Source: Monocercomonoides exilis | Taxonomy: Eukaryota; Preaxostyla; Oxymonadida; Polymastigidae | Direction of reading: 5' to 3' | Assembly: GCA_001643675.2 (NCBI GenBank) | Contig: LSRY02000013.1 | Coordinates: forward strand, 1,738,501-1,802,500 | Length of the DNA: 64,000 nt | Part shown: piece after piece, positions 36,784 through 48,202 of the stretch | How the letters are laid out: each line of letters opens with the position of its first letter | How positions within the stretch are numbered: position 1 is the stretch's first letter | Made by a program: the position numbers and the translations under genes | Notes under the pieces: generated by a model | Told to the model about the DNA's origin: nothing | Seen by the model: only the letters and a program-made list of their open reading frames with translations | The model's database searches: none

Positions 36784-37950
36784 TCTCATTTCATTTTTCC
36801 TTTCTTTATTAAATTCTCTTGAAACATTCATCAAAAATGCCAAGCTGTCAAAGGCAATATCGTCCATCAACGTTGGACTCTGAATTCCCTCCAAGTTGAT
36901 ATCTGTGACGCCGCTCTCCAACAAGTCTTCAATTTCCACGAATTTGCTGCCCCTTGCTCCTCCAAATATACAAATGCAAAAGTTGTATATTTCAATTTGA
37001 TAAGCCTTTGAGGCTTGAAAAATCTTAACAACGAGGCTAATCAGGCCAACTTGTTCTTTATCCTGTAACTCACAGAATAAAAAGAATAATTTCAGCGTTA
37101 CGAGCCATCTCAATAAATGAATCATTTCTTCCGTTACTTTTCCTTTTTCATTCTCTTCTTTGATTCTCTTCCAATCAATGGATTTTGTCAGCTCTTCCAT
37201 TTCTCTTCTTGCCTCCTTCGCAAAGTGTAATTCATTCACAATGATATTAAGCAAGCTTGTCTCGTGTTTATATATGTTCGTTGATAGCCTCCATACCGAT
37301 TGATACGCGAGTCGAGTCAGATTGCGATGCTCTTGATGGTGTTGAATGATCTCTTTGGTTTCATCCAAAAAAAATTCTTTATCCATTTTCTAACATAAAA
37401 AGAAGAAGAAAAATTATTAATGTGAAAAAGCAAAGACACGGTCATACATTTCCTTCACGCAAGCAACTCAAAGCCAGCAAAGCCATTTCCACTTCTTTTT
37501 GCGTTGTCTCATCTTCCTCTTTCTTCAATGCAACTTTCAAAAGGCAAGGCACGCAAATGGAAAGCAATTTCTCTCTTGAGATATAATAATTGAAAAGCAT
37601 TGCATAACATTCACAAAGATCAACAAGAAGCTTTTCACCATTTTATTCTTTTTTCTTCTTATTTTCACCAACAATCATCTCCTTTAATCTTCTGCACAGC
37701 AAAGAATTATGAAAGTTAAAACTCTGCAAATTCAAACGAATTTTGTTATTTCCAATACACTTCATCAGTAAAATAACATTTTCCATTGCCATTTTCTTCT
37801 CTTCAATCATTTCGTAAATTTTGTTGAACAGTTCTTCCGTCAAAACAGAATCTAGTTCTTTCTCATCCATTTCTTCCAATAATTGATTCATAATTTCAAT
37901 TTTTTGTTTCTGTTCGTCAGCTTGAAAACATTCCAATTTGCAAAAAAGTC
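36781..37950 (-). pseudogene. Five-copy helical gene family, copy 3 (disabled)
   Basis: Exon 2 is 37950..37448 and exon 3 is 37389..36781, with a 58-bp intron at the family position. Exon 2 has an in-frame TAA at 37643..37645, where copy 4 reads KKKKEKNEKLL. After the stop the frame continues perfectly (GEKLLVDLCECY to LREGN). Exon 3 is conserved (HHQEHRNLTRLAY, IVNELHFAKEA) but ends at a TAA directly at the GAA/CTT repeat. It therefore lacks the last 50-60 residues, including the FEKMEEEG block. No convincing first exon or ATG remains. Exon 2 is close to copy 4 at DNA level, so it arose by a recent duplication and then decayed. Confidence 0.78.
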
Positions 37951-38313
37951 CTTCATGAACATCGGCAATAAAATTTATTACATTTTTAAATCATCCAAAA
38001 ATGAAATTTTATCCAAACTTCTAAAAATTTCCATCAAAGATGATTTCTCCGAACAAACGTCAACGTTCCTTAGTAATTTTTGTTTTTGCGAATAAAAGAT
38101 TCAAGTTCAAATTTTCTGGGAAAAATAAATGAAATCGTTGTTTCTTTTCAATTTTCTTTTCTTTAAAAATAAAAAATAAATTTCTTCTGGTACTTAACAA
38201 CTTTAAATGCGCTAGTTACAAAAGTTAGCAATAAAGCTTTGAATGGATGCAGAAAGCAGAAAAATTAACTTTTCAAAATTTCTGATCTTTCCCAAAAAAA
38301 GTTAATAAATATT

Positions 38314-38570
38314 TGGGTGATTATTTTTGAAATCATAACTTTTTTCATGTTGCAGATTTATCAAAATTTGCTTGTCATTGAAAAGAGCTTTTGAATTAAA
38401 ATGCTTTATTTATCACAACTGTTTTGAGATAAAGTAAATCAGCTGAAATCAATATTCAAATGTCTTTATTTAGCCTTTTCACTCTTCAGTGATCATGAAT
38501 TTATGTTCAAAGGAAACACATGAACCGAAAAATTTGAATGAAAAAATTTGATTTCAAAAATAATCACCCA
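38314..38570 (+). mobile_element. MITE family B, copy 2 (257 bp)
   Basis: Perfect terminal inverted repeat TGGGTGATTATTTTTGAAAT and its complement at the right end. An internal block TTTTCACTCTTCAGTG is shared with the copy at 62451 in the same orientation. No coding frame. Flanks show a possible TT duplication. Confidence 0.92.
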
Positions 38571-38751
38571 TTTCAATTCAACTTCAAAAATATTGGATGT
38601 TGTGGTAAATAATCGCATATTGTTTCAAACAAATAATGGCAAATGGAAGAACAATGTTATTTATTAATGGTTAATGTTTTGAGAGTGATATTATTTTTTC
38701 AAATTATTTATCGCTATCATAATTTCAAACTTTTTGAAATATGATGCAATG

Positions 38752-39010
38752 TGTGTGATGATTTTTGAAATCACATTTTTTCATTCAAAAATTCTGGTCC
38801 AAGATTTTTAATTGAATATTAACTAAAAAACACTGAGAAGTGAAAATACAAATAAATAATATTTTCATCTTCATTTCAGTTCAAACATTTGCTTTTGAAA
38901 TTGTTTTCATGAATTTTTATCAATAAAATACTAAATCTCTATTCAATGACAAACAACCTTTGAAAAATCAACACCACGAAAAAAGTTATGATTTCAATTA
39001 TAATCACCCA
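38752..39010 (-). mobile_element. MITE family B, copy 3 (259 bp, inverted)
   Basis: Ends TGTGTGATGATTTTTGAAAT and complement of TGGGTGATTA. The internal block appears as its reverse complement (CACTGAGAAGTGAAAA), so this copy lies opposite to copy 2, 181 bp away. A TG dinucleotide flanks both ends. Confidence 0.88.
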
Positions 39011-39842
39011 TGTCCGAAAAAGTCAAAAAAAAAAAAAATAAAACAAAATAAAATAAATAATTTAAAAAAATTAAAAAAGATTATTAAAGATTATAAAAGA
39101 TTATTAAATAAATTGAATTAAATTAATAAATTAATAAATTAATAAATTAATAAATTAATTTTAAAATTAAAAAACAACAATAAAAAAGTGAAAATTGTAA
39201 GTGTTAATAACTGAGGACACATTTAATATTTGTGGACATAGGCATGATCTCAACAACTGTTGGTCGTTGCAACTTGACGATTAATTTAGTGATTCCCTCA
39301 AATTATATTAACATATAAAAATTGTTTTCATCATTCATTAAACATATGGAAATTTTTTTCAAATATGTTTTTTCGGAATGACAAGACACTCCAAATTACT
39401 CCGAAAAGATTAATTGTTTTTTCCAATATTTTGAAGCATGTTTTCTCATTCACATATTTCACGTGAGTTTGCTCACGAAAATGAAATAGTTTGCCTTTCG
39501 ATCGAAATTCAACAATCAACAATTGTTGAAATTGCACCACCACCAACAGATATTTTTAGTTTCTTCCATTATTCATACGAACCAAAAGGCAATAAAAATT
39601 GAATTCACACTTTTTGAAGAGTGCTGATGAATAAGAATTTTTTGCTTGACAAAACAAGTTTTTCATTCAAACTTCTCATGTGTTACATAAACCATAAAAA
39701 CAAATGTTTGAAGTAAAAGAAAAACAAGAATGTTTTATATTTGAATGATAACTTTCAATGTTTGAAATCAAATTTACTAATGAAATATTCAAAAAAAAAT
39801 ATATCTGATAGAAAAACATGATTTCAAAAAAAAAAAAGAAAG

Positions 39843-39868
<26 letters not shown>

Positions 39869-39901
<33 letters not shown>
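39869..39901. repeat. Poly-A tract (~33 bp)
   Basis: Uninterrupted A run preceded by a GAAAA repeat. Confidence 0.85.
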
Positions 39902-39902
<1 letters not shown>

Positions 39903-41193
39903 AATTTAATTTGAACTTTTGAAATAGAAGCTTGATAAGATTAATTAACGAATTTCCATCTGGACAAGTTTTGATGCACTTGCACCTCCTCAATTCCGAA
40001 TAAACCTTATTCATTATATCCTGAAATTCGAAAATATCATTTTAATCACAGATATATTATTTAAGCTCTTATTCTTTAAAGTCACTTTCTTCTCATTCAG
40101 AAACATCCGTTTTTCTGTATTTATTTGAAAAGTTCCTTTTGTTTAAATTTCAGGTGAATATGAAAATTTCATATCTTAATCAAATTTCTTTTCCCACAAC
40201 GAAATTCCAGGAAAATACAAATAATCACATTGAAAAGTTATTATTTTTTTCCTGGTGAAATTTTGTTTATTGGAATGAATATTTATTGAAAGAATTCTAT
40301 TTTCATTCACGCATGAAAATAAAACAAATGGAACCTATAAAAAAATTTTTTTTTGACATATAAGACAAAATATACCACTTCAAACATTTTCATTGGTTAA
40401 ATACACACCTTTGAAGAACTATTTGTAATCAAAAAATGCAACAAAAGCAGGATCGTTTGTTGACATTCGTGGAATGTTTGAAAATTTTTTTACATAACAT
40501 CGATAAGGTTTGTTTGCAGAATTGAAAATCCATTTTATTGCGAAATATGAGAATGTGCAGTTTGGATATGAATCAATCAAAAATTTGACTATTCGTGAAT
40601 AAAAAGCTAGAAAGTCATTAGTTTTTAACCATACGTTCTGGATAAGTCTGAAAACAATAACTTTTTCTTTGTCACACCTGATGACTGCAACACAACAAGC
40701 ATAAAAACAAAACAAAATGAAAAAAATATCATTTTTCTCAAAACTTTTAAAAAAAATTGTTTTTTTTTCTCAGAAAAAATTTGATTAACAATTTGAGTTT
40801 TTCTTTTAAATATTGTGTTGTGCTTTTATGCTTTTATTTGAATTCAGCTAAATTGTGATTTATCATAAAATTTGAATCCCATTTTTTTTTCAAACTTATA
40901 ATAAACTCTCAACAGCTTGTTGATTCACCTTTTAGACAAATATTCGATTGCAATCACATTTTTATATCGAACACACTTAAATTTTAAATTTCATGGTGTT
41001 TTCAACATTTCTTGGATTGTTTGCATGAAATTTGATTTTTTGTTTCATGAACACAAAAAAACATATTTTTTCCTCAGAAATCAGAATCTGCAAAAGATTT
41101 CTATAATCTAACTTCATTGCATTCAATGAAAATAAATTAAAAACAAAATACAATAAAGATTTGAGGATAGCTATATCCTCTGATTAAAAAATG

Positions 41194-41196
<3 letters not shown>

Positions 41197-41244
<48 letters not shown>
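41197..41244. repeat. Poly-T tract (~48 bp)
   Basis: Uninterrupted T run about 280 bp upstream of the kinase start codon. Confidence 0.9.
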
Positions 41245-41522
41245 CGTTGAAAAATAATTGAATAACGTCATGAAATGAAACAAAAATAATAAAACTGTAA
41301 TTATTCATTGAATCATTTTTTTTGACAAATTTTCACATGTCATTCAATTAGTTTTTTTTTTCGTTATTGGATAAGAATTAAATAAATATTCTTAATAAAT
41401 ATTTGTTTCTATTCACTTCAAATTTTCAACAAAAAAAACACCCATATTTAATTCGCTTATTTTTTATTTGTATTTTTTTAGAAGAATAACCCAAAAGAAA
41501 GAGTTTGCAGCAGTCCCACTGC

Positions 41523-44500
41523 ATGGAAAAAAATATTTCTTCTGAAAATGAAATTAGTAGCTCCTCCTTATCTGAAATTCTTAAAAGTATTTCACCATAT
41601 GACTCGCAAAGACTGAGAGAAATTTGCCAGAAAATTGTGGTGGCACATGGTTTTAGGGTATTGCGCAACTGCTCTGTTTTTTTATTATTTGTTCGCATTT
41701 TGAAAAGGACGTTGAATTTAAAGGTTGGTTTTTGTTTTTGAACTGAAAAATGATGCCATTGTGAATTTTTTGGGAGCAGGTCAGGGCCAATTCGGATGGT
41801 GTGCAATAATTGAAAACCTTGAATTTGTGTTGATGTTTTCTATTTTCTATTTTTTAAAAACAGCGTATTCAAGGCGAAAGACCCAGATGGCGTTATCAGA
41901 GCGGTGAAAGTTGCACACGGAACCGAATCAACAAAGGAATACAACAGCGCAGTATCGTTGCTGAGGTATTGTGTTTATTTTAAGTGTTGTTTTGCGAAGC
42001 GTGTGAATTGGACGAAGTTTTTCTCATTCAAATCTTTTGCATTATATCTCTGCGTTTCGGGAGGAGGCATATGTTGTTGTGACGATGGACTATTATGAAG
42101 GGCCGGTTTGTGTGTTTTTATGTTTTTGATGATTTTTTTTTTTTGAAAAATTTATCTTAATTTTGTTGTCTTGCAGACTCTTGGGGAGTATTTAAATGAA
42201 CACCCTGGCAAGCCTGACATTGGTTTCACTCGTCACGTGATGAAGTCAATCTGTACGTGTTTTTTTTATCCATTCAATTTTCAAGTTATTTCATCATAAT
42301 TGTTTGTAACGACATATTTTAAGTGTGTGGGCTGAAGTATCTTCATGGGATGTACAAAATTCATAGGTATTTAATTAGTTTTTCTATTTGTTTGCTTAAT
42401 TCATTTCTCCAAATAATTTTGATCCCCCCACCCCCAAATGATTCTCCAACTTTTCTTTCCCCTTTGGAAACACTGCCTGTTTTTCCATCCAATCGCCTTC
42501 ATTTGTGTTTGTCTGTGTCTTCTCCTCTGAACGAAGGGACATCAAGCCAGACAACATCATGCTGGGCAGTCGCACATCTCCCAGTGAGAAATACGCGTCT
42601 GTGCATTTGATCGACTTTGGGTTTTGCCGGACAGTTCGGCCAGACGAAGACCGCTTCAGCCAGTTGGCGATGACAAGAGTCGGGTTTGAGTGAGAAGCAG
42701 AAAGGAAGGAATGAGTGAGGAAGTGATTGGTTTTATGAGAGAGTATTGAAAAAAATAGAAAGAAGAAGAATCAGGTCATTTGAATTGTGATGAATGATGA
42801 ATGAGAAATTTTGATTTGCTTAAAAAAAACAAACAAACACATTTTACATATTTTCCTTTTTTCAATTATTCAAAAAATTTTATTTTATTTTATTTTTTTG
42901 ACGAACTTTTTCAGCACTCCATTGTATCAAGCGCCTGAGCAGCTGTACAACAAGCCTTTCTACACCTGCGCTGTGGATATCTGGGCAGCAGGAGTAGTGT
43001 TCTTTCGGCTTCTGAGCGGGTACGAGCTGTTTGGTGGAGTGAGTTCAACAGGAGAGATGATAGAAATCATCCAGCAGAAGAACTTTCCCCCTGTTGGCAG
43101 TGACTTCGATGCAAACGCTGCGGATCTGCTGAGGTGGATGCTTGTGGTCAGCCCAGAAGATCGCATCACTGCAAAAAATGCCCTCCACCACAGGTTCTTC
43201 AAGACACACGAAGATGGCGATGAGGGCAAAGATGCGTTTTCTCCTTCTTCTTCTTCATCATCATCATCATCATCATCATCATCTTCTTCTTCTTCTTCTT
43301 CCAACAGAACACTTAACATACCTCATGCTCTTTTTCTTCAACAGGGTTTGGGCTATCCCTTTGATGCCAGAGGCAGACAACAGCCACATGCCCTTCAGCC
43401 AACTGCACCAAAAGCGAAGGCAAAAGCAACACCAAAACTGAAATTGCCGAAAGGGCTGACTTTTCCAGTTAGTGTTCAAGCGAACAGAACTCATCCGCAC
43501 AGCCAGAATGAACAAAGAAGCAGAAGAAACGAGAGAGAGGAGAAAGAAAGTGTTCCGTTTGAAAACGAGACAATTCTGCAGGCAGCTCAAAGGAACAGCA
43601 GAGATGCGAGAGAAAGAGCAAACAGGACAGTTCGTCCCATAATTCCACTTCAGAGTTCGCTTCCTGTTTCCGAAAGCCAAACCAGACAGCACAACCAAAT
43701 TGAACTGTCAGCACAATCAGCAGAGCAATCTCCATCACAGACACACGGCCAGGGCTTAACGAGCTTCTCAAACAAATCCCCATTCAAATCTTCAACATCA
43801 TCACCTTTGCCTTCTTTTTCCTCTTCTTCTCCTTCTTCCTCCTCTTTCGTTGCCAATCCTGCTTCTTCTTCTTCTTCGTCTTCTCCCAGTGCCTCCAATG
43901 TGAATCACACCTCAAATGCTCCGTCTCCTCTGTTTAATCCGCTTGCCCTGTATTCTCTCCCATCGAATGTGGACCTTCCTTTCACCCCGCCTGCACCGTC
44001 ACAGTGCCTCCTTTCTGTGGTGCGGCTGTGTTTCTGCCTCTCATCCTTCTTCCACAGGCATCGCGATGTACTTTCGCTCATCTCCTTTGTCTTCTCTTTT
44101 CCTCCTGCTTTCTTTTCTGAGGAATTCCAGCATCTCTCCAATTTCCGTCTGGATGAAGATGATTCGACATTTTCTTCTTCCTCTTCTTCTTCTTCCTCTT
44201 CTTCTTCTTCCTCTTCTTCTGTTGAATTTGCTCCTCAGACTCAGTTTATAAATGCATCTTCTTCTCCTTATGTGTCACCATCATCATCGTCACCGTCATC
44301 ATCTTCTTCTTCGGTATCTTCATCTTCATCTAAATCATTTTTTGGCAAATTGTGGAAATCCATATCATCGTTCTCGTCGTTTTCGTCTTCCTCTTCCTCT
44401 TCCTCTTATTCTTCTTCGTCCTCATCGCCTTCGAATGTGTTTTCCTCAGGAAAGTACCATTTTTCGGCACAGACACGTTTTCTGCTGCTGACCCTTCACA

Positions 44501-46323
44501 CACTCTTCCGCGACACACTCACGGCACTTCGCTCTCAACAGCCACTCTTCTCAAAACAGCACATGAGCTCTTCATTTCTTTCTTCATCTCATTCTTCCAT
44601 TCAGCAAATCCAACCAATCCATCCAATCCGTCCAATCCAACAAAAAGAATTGGTATATCCTGCTGCTGACACACAGATTGGCAGCTTCAACAACCAGCTC
44701 ACACAATCGCTGATCGCATTTGACATGCTGATTGACGGTGACTCAGAGACAGAAACACAAACAGTCATTGACACTCAAGCGCTGACAGCAAAGAAAATCG
44801 GCTGGGGCAAAGGATCAGGCGAAAAGAGGGGCAGAAAAGAGGGAGAAGAGGAAGATGGAGGGGATTGTGTGGGTGTTGATGACGAGCAGCAGGAAGCACA
44901 GATTCAACAAGAAGTTCATTTTTTCCAGCCACTCTCTTCGTATTTTGGAGGGAAACAATCGAATTCTGGAGATGAAAAAGGTGAGCATAGCTTTTCTAAT
45001 TCATCATCATCATCATCTTTTTCTTCTTCTCATCCTCTTTATCCAATGCAAACACTTCAGCCAACTTCACCACATCACAACTTGCACAATCCTCATTCAC
45101 ATTCATCCTCACCCACTTCAGCGTCATCTCAAGCAAATGCTTCAACTTCATCTTCTGTGTGTCGGCAGTGTTTGAGCTCTGTTGACAAAGTTTGGCGTGG
45201 AGAAGTGCTTCTTTTGCATTTGGGGCTGAAATTGTCGCCAGTGTGGTTTTGGGAGGCAGTGGAGGAGGAGGAAGGAAAGATGGAACACAAACAGATTGTG
45301 AATGAGCGGAAAAGGAGCGAAGAAAGAAAGAAGAAGAAGGAGAAGGAGGATTCTCGGCAGCAACAGGAGCAAACTACTTCGAGTGTTTCTTCCACTGTTT
45401 CAGATGCAACAGTCTTTGAATCGAATGAGGCTTACGAATGTGAAATTGAATTGGAAGAGCAGAGAGAAAGAAGAGTGAAGGAAGTTGTGTGGCATTCTGC
45501 TGATCAGCTGGGATGTCTGCTGTTTCAGTTGGAGAAAGCACATCCAATGCTGAAGCACAACACAGACGATGAAATTGCATCAGAAACAAAAGCAGGTTCT
45601 GAGTATGCGGTCGGAGGAGAATATGCGTTTGACATACCTTTGAAAGCAGAAGAAAGTGAAAGGAGGCGGTTGATGTGCCTGATGGATGCGTTCTTTGTGT
45701 TTGTGCTTCTTTCGTATCTTCCTGAAGAGCACACATTGAAACCCGCACATCAACAGTCTCTACTTCCTGCTGCATCGCCTGTTGTTTCTCAATGCGCTCA
45801 AAATGTTCAATATGCACAGTATACTCAATCTGAACACTCAGAAAAGCTGCCTCATGCAACAAACTCACATCAGCAACCGAATCTGTCGTTTGTCGCATGT
45901 GCTCTGCCAGAATTTAGCTATGATGCAGATGAGAACGGAGAAGTGCTGTCGGAGGAGTGGAATATGGATCAGAAGAAGCGGATTAAGAAGCTGACTGAAG
46001 AGAGGGAAGAGAGGAAGAAGAGAGATGTCTTGCGGAAACGAATGGGGTTTGGGTTGGGAAATGGAGAGAGCAGAGGGGGAAGCAAAGGAGGAATGTTGAC
46101 AGGGGCAGCAGCGAAGAAAGAGAGGGCAGAAGAAAGAGAAAGAGCAGAAAGGAAGGAGCAGTGTGTGTTTGAGGATGCTCCGCCACAGCCGAAGCAGAAC
46201 GTATTTGTATTTGACATGAAGAAAAAGCGGATGATGAAATGTGCCATGGAAACATATTGTTTGTTTGCGTCAATGAAAGAAAAATTGAATTCGAAGTCGT
46301 CTCACGAACACGATATAATATGA
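41523..46323 (+). CDS. Ser/Thr protein kinase with long Ser-rich tail, nine exons
   Basis: Exons: 41523..41657, 41708..41723, 41780..41798, 41864..41965, 42018..42105, 42177..42252, 42324..42366, 42537..42683 and 42915..46323. All introns are GT-AG (50-231 bp), and the phases join to 1,344 residues. The kinase core is complete: glycine loop GQGQFGCV (51-58), AVK lysine (72), a candidate helix-C glutamate (82), YVVVTMDYYEGP hinge, HRDIKPDN (catalytic Asp about 161), DFG (186-188), YQAPEQ, and DIWAAGVVFFRLL. It should be an active Ser/Thr kinase; the subfamily is not clear. The glycine loop is split over three exons, two of them 16 and 19 nt. From about residue 310 the tail is Ser-, Gln- and Glu-rich with little visible structure and a C-terminal charged helix. 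A Phe/Cys-rich stretch at about 44010..44130 may be an unrecognised in-frame intron. Confidence 0.88.
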
Positions 46324-46784
46324 TACTTTGACAGCTTTTCGTGCTTTCTTTTTGAGTTTTCATTGAAAATGGAAAGCGAATAAAAATGTTTGCTTTCGGA
46401 AAAGAGAATATCCTTGCATATCCCGATGTTTGAGGCAATGTGGTCGGCCAGATGTGCGTATCAAGATGTTCTTTTTGGAGATTATTTTTATATCCTTTAT
46501 TTATTTAATTTTTTATTTTTTATTTTATTAATTTTTTTTCAACGATTGACAGCGTCAAACATAAAAGGACCAATGAAAAAAATAAATGGAAAAATATGAA
46601 TGTCTATCCAATTTTAAAAAATTTCTTGCAATTTGATGTGTGAATTGATATGAAAAGAAGAAAAAGAACAATTTTTGTGCGTCAAAAAAAAAGAAAAAGA
46701 AAAAGAAAAAAAAGAAAAAAAAAGAAAAAGAAAAAGAAAAAGAAAGAAAAAAATAGAAAAGAAAAAGAAATAACTCTCACTTCC
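46324..46784. other. AT-rich spacer between convergent genes
   Basis: 460 bp between the 3' ends of the kinase and family copy 4. It contains an AAAAAG repeat at 46685..46765 and no gene. Confidence 0.7.
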
Positions 46785-48202
46785 TCAGACATTCAAAAAA
46801 TAATCAGAAATATTCAACTCCAATTCATAGAAATATTTACTATTAATAAAAATCAATATTTCATGAAAGCTTGTGATGACATCTTCGAATCCTTCTTCTT
46901 CCATCTTGTCGAATATTCTTCTCTTTATATTCTTCCTTTCTTCGTAATCCTTTCTTATAACCTCATTATCTCTCACAGCAATTGAAAGCTTCGAAAAGAA
47001 TTCCAAAAAGCAATATAAATTGCAGTCTTTCAACGTTTGATCGTGAATCTCCTCCAAACAGTATTTAAAGGCCCCGCCTTTCAACAAATCATTGAAAATA
47101 AACCAAATTGACTGGAAAATTATCATTTTCACAAAAATGCCACAACATCGAAAGACAATATCACTGTGATTCTCCCTTGCTGCTCTGCACAATCTTGTCA
47201 TGCAACCAATCAAATCGGCAAATTCTTCATTATAAATCTCGAAACATTCAAAGAAATTGCTATATATGTCCAACCACCTATCAACATTCAAAAACTCTTT
47301 CGTTTTAAATCCTGCTTTTCCCCAAGTGTCTTCCTTTTCCATCCAATACAAGTGTTCTATAAGCTCTTCCAACTCTCTTGCTGCCTCCTTCACAAAATGC
47401 AGTTCATTCACAATCAGTTTTTTATAGCTTATATCATAAGAATTTTCTGTGATTAATAAATTCCAAGCAGATTGATATGCAAGATGTGTAAGATTGTGAT
47501 GCTTTCGATGATATTTGATAATTTCTGTAATCTTTTTCAAATTCTTCTTTTTTTTGATCTCCTATTTAAAAGTAATGAAGGAAAAATATTTAACTCCAAA
47601 AAGAAAAAATACGGTCATACAATTCCTTCACGCAAGCAAGTCAAAGCAAGCAATGCCATTTCCACTTCTTTTTGTGTAACCTCATCTTCCTCTTTCTTCA
47701 CTGCAACTTTCAAAAGGCAAGGCACACAAATGGAAAGCAATTCCTCTCTCGAGATATAATAATTGTGAAGCATTGTATAACATTCACAAAGATCAGCAAG
47801 AAGTTTTTCGTTCTTTTCTTTTTTTTTCTTTTGATCTTCTTCAATAATCATCTTCTCAAATCTTCTCCGTAACAATGAACTATGAAAGGCAGAATTCCAC
47901 AAGTTCAAAAGGACTTTGTAATATCCAACATGTTTCAGCAACACAATTGCATTTTCCATTGACAGTTTCTTTTCTTTAATCATTTTGCCCATCTTATCGA
48001 ACAGTTCTGTTGTGAAAGTGGATCTGATTTCATCCTCGTCCATTTCATCAATTATTTCATTCGTTTCCTGGATTTTCTGCTTCTGCGCATCTTTGTTGCA
48101 GCTTTCAAGTTCAGAAAATATTTCTGAAAAAAACAATTATCATTATAATCAGAAAATTCAAATGAATGTTTTCAAACCAGAAAACTTCTCTATTCTGGAC
48201 AT
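46785..48202 (-). CDS. Five-copy helical gene family, copy 4 (intact)
   Basis: Exons 48202..48178, 48123..47621 and 47561..46785, with introns of 54 and 59 bp, give 434 residues starting MSRIEKFSEIFSELE. The 25-nt first exon with ATG is the clearest of the family and was used to locate the others. Family blocks are present: LSMENAIVLLKHVGYY, LLADLCECYTML, KEVEMALLAL, EIIKYHRKHHNLTHLAY, IVNELHFVKEAARELEEL, RRIFDKMEEEGFEDVITS, and the LNISDYFLNV terminus before TGA. Exon 2 is nearly the same as in dead copy 3. Unknown function, all-helical and acidic/basic-rich, no signal or membrane segment. Confidence 0.83.

Larger units (their letters stand above)
37951..41522. other. AT-rich intergenic DNA with two MITEs and homopolymers
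   Basis: Apart from the two family B elements, there is only AT-rich sequence with TTAATAAA-type repeats (39050..39180) and long A/T runs. Short frames at 39331..39546 and 40419..40715 show no recognisable domain and are not called. Confidence 0.6.

Noticed and set aside
35782-36822. A 346-codon Ser/Leu/Pro-rich open frame on the + strand.
   Set aside because: It is produced by the pyrimidine microsatellite; all frames through such a tract are open.
36781-37950. Reassigned stop codons (TAA/TAG as Gln, as in the oxymonad Streblomastix).
   Set aside because: The TAA inside family copy 3 invited this, but the long real exons (2,089, ~1,700, 1,136 and 836 codons) contain no internal TAA or TAG, and several genes end in TAA or TAG at sensible places. 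The standard code fits.
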